A program made the translations under genes and the position numbers. A stretch of 64,000 bases of DNA. Source: Flavobacterium panacis. Lineage in GTDB: Bacteria; Bacteroidota; Bacteroidia; Flavobacteriales; Flavobacteriaceae. Location of the stretch: contig NZ_JANKMS010000005.1 in assembly GCF_024649945.1 (NCBI RefSeq), forward strand, positions 124,001 to 188,000. The letters are read 5' to 3'. Each line of letters opens with the position of its first letter. Within the stretch, counting starts at the first letter, position 1. Of this stretch, positions 58,859-64,000 are shown in pieces. Below the pieces are notes generated by a model. The model saw only the letters and a list, made by a program, of their open reading frames with translations, was not told where the DNA came from and did no database searches.

Positions 58859-60109
58859 ATGGCTTATTTATTTACGTCAGAATCTGTTAGTGAAGGGCAT
58901 CCAGACAAAGTTGCAGATCAAATTTCGGATGCATTAATTGACAACTTTTTGGCATTTGACGCTGATTCTAAAGTAGCTTGTGAAACATTAGTTACAACTG
59001 GTCAGGTTATTTTAGCAGGTGAAGTAAAATCGAATACTTATCTTGATGTACAGCAAATTGCACGTGAAGTAATCCGTAAAATTGGATATACTAAAAGTGA
59101 ATATATGTTTGAAGCGAATTCTTGTGGAATTCTTTCTGCAATTCACGAACAATCTGCAGACATTAGCCAAGGTGTTGACAGAGCTAAGCCAGAAGAGCAA
59201 GGTGCTGGTGATCAAGGAATGATGTTTGGTTACGCTACAAACGAAACTGAAAACTACATGCCATTGGCATTAGATTTATCTCATAAATTATTACAAGAGT
59301 TAGCAATTTTAAGACGTGAAAACAAAGAAATCACTTATTTACGTCCAGATGCTAAATCTCAAGTAACGTTAGAATACAGCGATGATAACAAACCAACTCG
59401 TATTGACGCGATTGTTATCTCTACACAACACGATGATTTTGATGAAGAAGCTACGATGTTAGCTAAAATCAAAAAAGATATCGTTGAAATCTTAATTCCT
59501 AGAATTATCGCTAAAAATCCTGAGCACGCTCATTTATTTAACGATAAAATCAACTACCACATTAACCCAACAGGAAAATTCGTTATTGGAGGACCTCACG
59601 GAGATACTGGTTTAACAGGAAGAAAAATTATCGTGGATACTTACGGCGGAAAAGGTGCTCACGGTGGTGGTGCATTCTCTGGAAAAGATCCAAGTAAAGT
59701 AGACAGAAGTGCTGCTTATGCAACTCGTCATATCGCTAAAAACTTAGTTGCTGCTGGTGTTGCTGACGAAATCTTAGTTCAGGTTTCTTACGCAATTGGA
59801 GTTGCTGAGCCAATGGGAATCTTCATTGAAACTTACGGAACTTCTAAAGTAAACTTAACTAACGGTGAAATCGCTAAAAAAGTAGAAGCTATCTTTGATA
59901 TGCGTCCTTACTTTATCGAGCAACGTTTAAAATTAAGAAACCCTATTTACAGCGAAACTGCTGCTTACGGACACATGGGACGTAAACCAGAAACGGTTAC
60001 TAAAACTTTCTCTGCTCCAGGTGGAAACGAAAAATCAGTTACTGTTGAATTGTTTACATGGGAAAAACTTGATTTTGTTGACCAAGTAAAAGCTGCATTC
60101 GGATTATAA
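58859..60109 (+). CDS. metK: S-adenosylmethionine synthetase
   Basis: A 416-residue enzyme making SAM from Met and ATP. The start [28 protein letters not shown] is canonical. [16 protein letters not shown] (ATP/Met site), [21 protein letters not shown] and the [26 protein letters not shown] motif are all intact. Codon usage is more regular than in its neighbours, as expected for a highly expressed gene. It is monocistronic, between a riboswitch-containing leader and a strong bidirectional terminator. Confidence 0.98.
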   Translation: MAYLFTSESVSEGHPDKVADQISDALIDNFLAFDADSKVACETLVTTGQVILAGEVKSNTYLDVQQIAREVIRKIGYTKSEYMFEANSCGILSAIHEQSADISQGVDRAKPEEQGAGDQGMMFGYATNETENYMPLALDLSHKLLQELAILRRENKEITYLRPDAKSQVTLEYSDDNKPTRIDAIVISTQHDDFDEEATMLAKIKKDIVEILIPRIIAKNPEHAHLFNDKINYHINPTGKFVIGGPHGDTGLTGRKIIVDTYGGKGAHGGGAFSGKDPSKVDRSAAYATRHIAKNLVAAGVADEILVQVSYAIGVAEPMGIFIETYGTSKVNLTNGEIAKKVEAIFDMRPYFIEQRLKLRNPIYSETAAYGHMGRKPETVTKTFSAPGGNEKSVTVELFTWEKLDFVDQVKAAFGL

Positions 60110-60131
60110 TTCAATCTGAATTTCTAAATAC

Positions 60132-60167
60132 AAAAAAGGCTGTCTATTCATTTAGACAGCCTTTTTT
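60132..60167. terminator. Bidirectional terminator between metK and the next leftward gene
   Basis: Arms AAAAAAGGCTGTCTA / TAGACAGCCTTTTTT. Confidence 0.93.
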
Positions 60168-60187
60168 ATTTCTTTTTAATTATAAAG

Positions 60188-62422
60188 TTAATATGTTCCG
60201 TTACTCATTTTAGTTAATACTTCTTTTATACTTGATGCGGTTTCTTCATCAACAGTATCATTTAAATATTTCACGGCCAATTTCTGCATTTCGATTGCTT
60301 TTTGTTTTTGTCCGTCTTTATAATACAATTGTGCTAATGTATCTAAATAATAAGGGCTGTTTTTAGTAAGCACTAAACTGTATTCAGACCATTTAATAGC
60401 ATCTTTTAAATAATTTGCATTCATAGGATTTTCTACAACAGTCCATGCCGCATTATTACAAAGATCTGAATGGTAATATTTAAAAGAGTTCCATCCGTCA
60501 TACGAATAACTTGAGCTGGAATCTAGTGTAGAAAAAATAGCATCCAATTTTTCTATCGGACTTCCACCTGCAAGAGTAGAATCGAAATAGGTGCTAAACT
60601 CTTTTAGGTACGTTGCATTTGAGCCATCATTCTCTGTAATTTGACCTAGATAACTAAAATAATTTCTATAAGCATCAAAATTTCCTTTTCCAGAATCAAT
60701 GATTCTTTTATAAAGTGAATTCACTTTTTCTTTGTTTATTTCTCCAGAAACTCCATCTTGTGAAGCATACAGATTTTGTTGCAATGCATCTGAAATTTCA
60801 GAAATTGGATTCCCAATACTATGAAGTTCTCCTTCCTTGGTATTAAATCCAGATCGCATATTTTCAATTTCATCTGAATGTTTCAAAACATAATCGATTG
60901 CCAAGAAATCAGTATCGTTTAGGATTCTATCTGTATTAAAAAGCTGTTTTGTAAATCCTTGATTTTTGATTTCTTTCAAAATCGTTTCAACCAAATACAT
61001 ATTTACACTTTTATCTTTTTGATGCGACTCGATTAGTTTTTTCCAAGTTTGCGCTACTTCTTTTTGATTTAAATCAGTTTTGGTAATAACAAATTCAGTC
61101 GAGTTAACATCCTCTACTGTGTAAGCCGAATCATAATCATAAGTAGCTTCTAATGTTGCCCCTTTGTTAAATGCAGTAATCAAATCTGTATCTGATGTTT
61201 TTTTGTTTTTTAAAGCAGTATCTATAGAAAGAAAAGCATTTGCTCTTTGAAGTTTTCTATAAAGATCATCGTAGTAAGAAAAATGATATTGTTGTGTCGC
61301 TAAATCTGATTTTGCTATAGCCAACTGTTTTCCTTCTCCATTTAAAATAATGATTCTTGGATCGTCGTTGATATTATTGTTTTTAAGCCACTTTTTGTCG
61401 TCTGATCCTGCCAAATAAAAATTATAAATATCATAAAGAGCATTGTACGAATCGTACATATTGTATCCTGTCTGTGTTTCTTGTTCTTTTAAAAAAGCAC
61501 CAAAGTTTTCTTTGATTGACTTGTTTTTACTATCAACTACTACAACCAAAAATTTATTGCTGGCTTTTTTTGTCGATTCAATTGCTTTTTTAAGATTGTC
61601 TTCAACTTTTAATTTGAAATTATAACCAGAACTATAGACTGGAGGCGCTGTTACTACAGCTGCACTATCAACTGCGACTGCTTCTCCATAATCATAACTT
61701 GAAGCATCTTTTCCTGAATAAGTCCAATTGACAATAGACTTCGTTTCTAGTGGACGAACTTTGGAATCTTTTTTAGCTGGCTGCGGATCTTTAGCATTAG
61801 TAAAAATCAAAGGATTTAAACCTGATTGTTCTGAAATTTTTAACTCATTTGTCGTTCTGTCAAAAAATCCGGTAATTTTCAAATCTCCTAAAACTGCCAG
61901 TTCATAAGTAATGGTTACTTCCGAAGCATCTTTAGGAATTGCATATTTAAAAACAGTACTTTCTGCTCCGTATTCTTCATACACTAAATACAGAAAGTCG
62001 GCTTTTTCAATTTCAAAATCTAAATCAACTTTAGAATAATCTGGATCAACTTTGGTTTTAATATCTGAAATTCTTTGATATTTAACATCCTCTTTCCCGT
62101 TTTGAGTTCCAATATAGAAAGCATAGTAAGCAGGATCTTTGAAGTTTACTTTTATACTTTTAGCTTTTTTATCGACTTTAAAAGAAAGATCAAAATTGGT
62201 TTGTGCTTCTGTATTTTTAGCAAATAACAAAGAATCGCCTTTTACCTCATAATCTCCCGAATAGAATACCAATTCGTATTTATTGTCGTCTAATAAATTT
62301 AATTTGATTTTCTGACCTTTATTTTTAGATAGATAAGTTCCTTTTTCGATGCCATTTGTCTGAGATGAAACGGTTAATATTCCAAAAAACAATAGCATTA
62401 AACTCCAAATAAAATTGCGCAT
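60188..62422 (-). CDS. Secreted thioredoxin-fold/TPR-like protein of unknown function
   Basis: A 744-residue protein with signal peptide MRNFIWSLMLLFFGILTVSSQ. The first ~230 residues are beta-rich and lysine-rich. A linker (EAVAVDSAAVVTAPPVYSS, about 248-266) leads to a region with a thioredoxin-like look (NKFLVVVVDSKNKSIKENF ... DPRIIILNGEGKQLAIA, about 292-375) but without a CxxC. The C-terminal third is helical and ends with a TPR-like repeat (SPYYLDTLAQLYYKDGQKQKAIEMQKLAVKYL). I do not recognise a named family. The linker resembles the AVDSAAV repeat of the macroglobulin protein at the left end of the window. Confidence 0.72.
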   Translation of the reverse strand: MRNFIWSLMLLFFGILTVSSQTNGIEKGTYLSKNKGQKIKLNLLDDNKYELVFYSGDYEVKGDSLLFAKNTEAQTNFDLSFKVDKKAKSIKVNFKDPAYYAFYIGTQNGKEDVKYQRISDIKTKVDPDYSKVDLDFEIEKADFLYLVYEEYGAESTVFKYAIPKDASEVTITYELAVLGDLKITGFFDRTTNELKISEQSGLNPLIFTNAKDPQPAKKDSKVRPLETKSIVNWTYSGKDASSYDYGEAVAVDSAAVVTAPPVYSSGYNFKLKVEDNLKKAIESTKKASNKFLVVVVDSKNKSIKENFGAFLKEQETQTGYNMYDSYNALYDIYNFYLAGSDDKKWLKNNNINDDPRIIILNGEGKQLAIAKSDLATQQYHFSYYDDLYRKLQRANAFLSIDTALKNKKTSDTDLITAFNKGATLEATYDYDSAYTVEDVNSTEFVITKTDLNQKEVAQTWKKLIESHQKDKSVNMYLVETILKEIKNQGFTKQLFNTDRILNDTDFLAIDYVLKHSDEIENMRSGFNTKEGELHSIGNPISEISDALQQNLYASQDGVSGEINKEKVNSLYKRIIDSGKGNFDAYRNYFSYLGQITENDGSNATYLKEFSTYFDSTLAGGSPIEKLDAIFSTLDSSSSYSYDGWNSFKYYHSDLCNNAAWTVVENPMNANYLKDAIKWSEYSLVLTKNSPYYLDTLAQLYYKDGQKQKAIEMQKLAVKYLNDTVDEETASSIKEVLTKMSNGTY

Positions 62423-62512
62423 AATTAAAATTTTGGTTTATAATTAAAACACAAAGATATCTGATTCTTTCGGAACTAAAGTTTAAAAAACCATCAATAT
62501 GTAATTAAAATA

Positions 62513-64000
62513 CTATAAATTATATTTCATTGAAAAGATAATATAACGTGGCTGAACTGTATATTGAGAAACTCTTGTAGAGAATTGCGTAAAATTATCG
62601 TCGTTAAGATATCTTGTATTCAATAAATTAGTTGCTGATACTTTGTACTCCCATTTACTGTTTTTCTTCTGATAAATTAAACTCGCACTTAAGAAATCAT
62701 ATTCATTATCGACTGATTTATCTCCGTTATAATAATGATAGAATTCATATTCAGAAACAAAAGAAAAACTATCTAAGAAATAATAATCTAGTTTTGCAAA
62801 AGGTTTGTCTGTGTAAAAAGTTGAACCGCTGTATTTATTAACTAAAAGATTGTATCCAAATTCGATATTCGGCAAATTTTTATAATTCGTTGAAGCTCTA
62901 ACTGTATAACTCTGAACAAAACTTTCTGTCGTTCTTAAGTCTTCATTTTGAATGTTATTAAACTTTGACCAGTTCAGACTTGCATTAACTGAGGCTTTAT
63001 AATTTTTTAAAAACGAACGTCCGTAAGCTCCCATTCCTGAGAAAGTTTCATCAGCTAAATTAGAATTGTATGGAACTGAAAACTGATTAACCCCATCAAA
63101 ATCAGCTTTTGTTTTAATAGCATCCACTTTTCTGGTATAGGTTGCATTCGCAAAAATATTTTCAAAATTGAACATATTATATTTGAAATAACGAAGCGAA
63201 TGTACTTGTGAGGTTGCATTTTCTAAATAACGATTTCCACGAAACAAACTGCTATAATTAGACAAAACATAACCTTCTGCTAATTGATTAATATCTGTAA
63301 AATCATTCGTTAAAGAGAAATTATATGTTAATGTTTCTGATTTTTTGATTTGATATAAAGCAAAGAAATCCGGCAGCACTTTTACAAAATTCTGAGAATA
63401 ATCGGTTCCCAATTGTCCGTTTGTCATTTGGTAAGTATGCACACTTACACCAGGCGTTAAAGTAAATTTCCCTGTTAGAATTTTATAATGGAAACCTAAA
63501 AAGGCATCATTAAACCTATAATCTACATCATTGTTATTTGAGGAATCAGTCAAATCGTTTCTTGTTCCGTCATCCAACATCTGAAAAATGTGTGAATTGA
63601 AATTTTGATACGAATAGGTATTCCCTACAGTAATATTGATATTGCTTTTTGGCGTTACCATATAATAGTAATCCAATTTAGCATCCAATTTATTAGTTTT
63701 CACAAAACGGTTCTGATTGTAATCATTTCGATTTTGTCCAGAATTATATCCTGTCAAAAAATCATCACTAAAAGGTTGTGTGCGCAGATTAGCGTTATAA
63801 AAAGGATTTTCATCCTGATACAAATGCTGCATTTCAAAAGCAAAAATATTTTTAGTGCTTTGTGTATAATATAAATTCAGATTCTGATTTATAGAAGTTG
63901 GATCTTGTTTTTTTGTTGTAAAAATAGTTTCTGAAGTAGCCTGATTGGTTACAATCGATTCACGCAACAAATCTGAATATTCTTCTTGTTTTGTCAATTT
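62513..64000 (-). CDS. C-terminal part of an outer-membrane beta-barrel receptor (runs off the right edge)
   Basis: At least 495 codons are open to the window edge, with the stop at 62513. The sequence is a succession of amphipathic strands with aromatic girdles (IFAFEMQHLYQDENPFYN, LDAKLDYYYMVTPKSNINITVG, SFVSEYEFYHYYNGD) and a barrel-type terminus (QPRYIIFSMKYNL). This fits the outer-membrane beta-barrel / TonB receptor-like family. The plug and signal peptide lie beyond the window. The internal Met at 63997 is not the true start. Confidence 0.8.
   Translation of the reverse strand, partial: KLTKQEEYSDLLRESIVTNQATSETIFTTKKQDPTSINQNLNLYYTQSTKNIFAFEMQHLYQDENPFYNANLRTQPFSDDFLTGYNSGQNRNDYNQNRFVKTNKLDAKLDYYYMVTPKSNINITVGNTYSYQNFNSHIFQMLDDGTRNDLTDSSNNNDVDYRFNDAFLGFHYKILTGKFTLTPGVSVHTYQMTNGQLGTDYSQNFVKVLPDFFALYQIKKSETLTYNFSLTNDFTDINQLAEGYVLSNYSSLFRGNRYLENATSQVHSLRYFKYNMFNFENIFANATYTRKVDAIKTKADFDGVNQFSVPYNSNLADETFSGMGAYGRSFLKNYKASVNASLNWSKFNNIQNEDLRTTESFVQSYTVRASTNYKNLPNIEFGYNLLVNKYSGSTFYTDKPFAKLDYYFLDSFSFVSEYEFYHYYNGDKSVDNEYDFLSASLIYQKKNSKWEYKVSATNLLNTRYLNDDNFTQFSTRVSQYTVQPRYIIFSMKYNL

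Noticed and set aside
1..64000. tRNA, rRNA, prophage, transposase or integrase genes
   Set aside because: Looked for characteristic motifs by eye and found none; small divergent RNAs could still be missed.

Overview
The window is a stretch of a low-GC Bacteroidota chromosome, almost certainly a Flavobacterium close to F. johnsoniae. The evidence is a near-canonical GldA gliding ABC ATPase, DUF3078 and Bacteroidota-type outer-membrane proteins, TonB-dependent receptors, a split MetH, and repeated promoters of the form TTTG-N18-20-TAnnTTTG. No rRNA, tRNA, CRISPR array, transposase or phage gene was seen. The window reads as ordinary chromosome with many small non-coding repeats.

Layout. 1-5.1 kb: the start of an alpha-2-macroglobulin lipoprotein, a small membrane protein, a SUKH-like protein and tadA. 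5.2-10.7 kb: three tandem TonB-like proteins sharing a four-cysteine N-terminal domain, then dxs and a DUF3078 protein. 10.8-17.4 kb: dGTPase, two paralogous outer-membrane barrels, gldA and an outer-membrane receptor. 17.7-22.6 kb: a receptor / DUF4374 lipoprotein / PepSY membrane protein operon matching the Bacteroides XusABC xenosiderophore system, with a palindrome in its promoter. 22.9-26.4 kb: PLP decarboxylase, dicarboxylate symporter and methyltransferase.

26.7-60.1 kb is largely one sulfur and methionine region. It holds metF, a split metH with a foreign-looking gene between its halves, and an S-box (SAM-I) riboswitch. Next comes an assimilatory sulfate operon: TauE, cysH (an Fe-S APS reductase), cysD, cysN, sulfite reductase-HEPN, cobA, precorrin-2 dehydrogenase and ferredoxin reductase. 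A divergent second TauE and an Rrf2 regulator follow, then metZ, OsmC, thrA and metX behind a second S-box. After these come a degenerate homoserine-dehydrogenase paralogue, metY, a large TonB-dependent receptor, and metK behind a probable SAM-II riboswitch. 60.2-64 kb holds an uncharacterised periplasmic protein and the end of another barrel.

The most interesting signal lies in 51.7-58.6 kb. Four very short ORFs rich in Met and Cys codons are each followed closely by an intrinsic terminator. They stand in front of metY, the large receptor and two related ~60-residue proteins. Three share an N-x-M-(x)-C core, and in the clearest case the coding region can pair with the terminator arm. This looks like translation-coupled attenuation sensing Met/Cys supply, layered with the SAM riboswitches. 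It is inferred from sequence only.

Intergenic DNA is unusually structured. It contains heptad and octad mini-arrays in about ten spacers, a repeat with conserved flanks and an exchangeable palindromic core (three copies), a 25-28 bp inverted repeat (two copies), a composite 200-bp palindromic element, and strings of small hairpins. Gene identities come from recognising protein motifs by eye; no database search was run.
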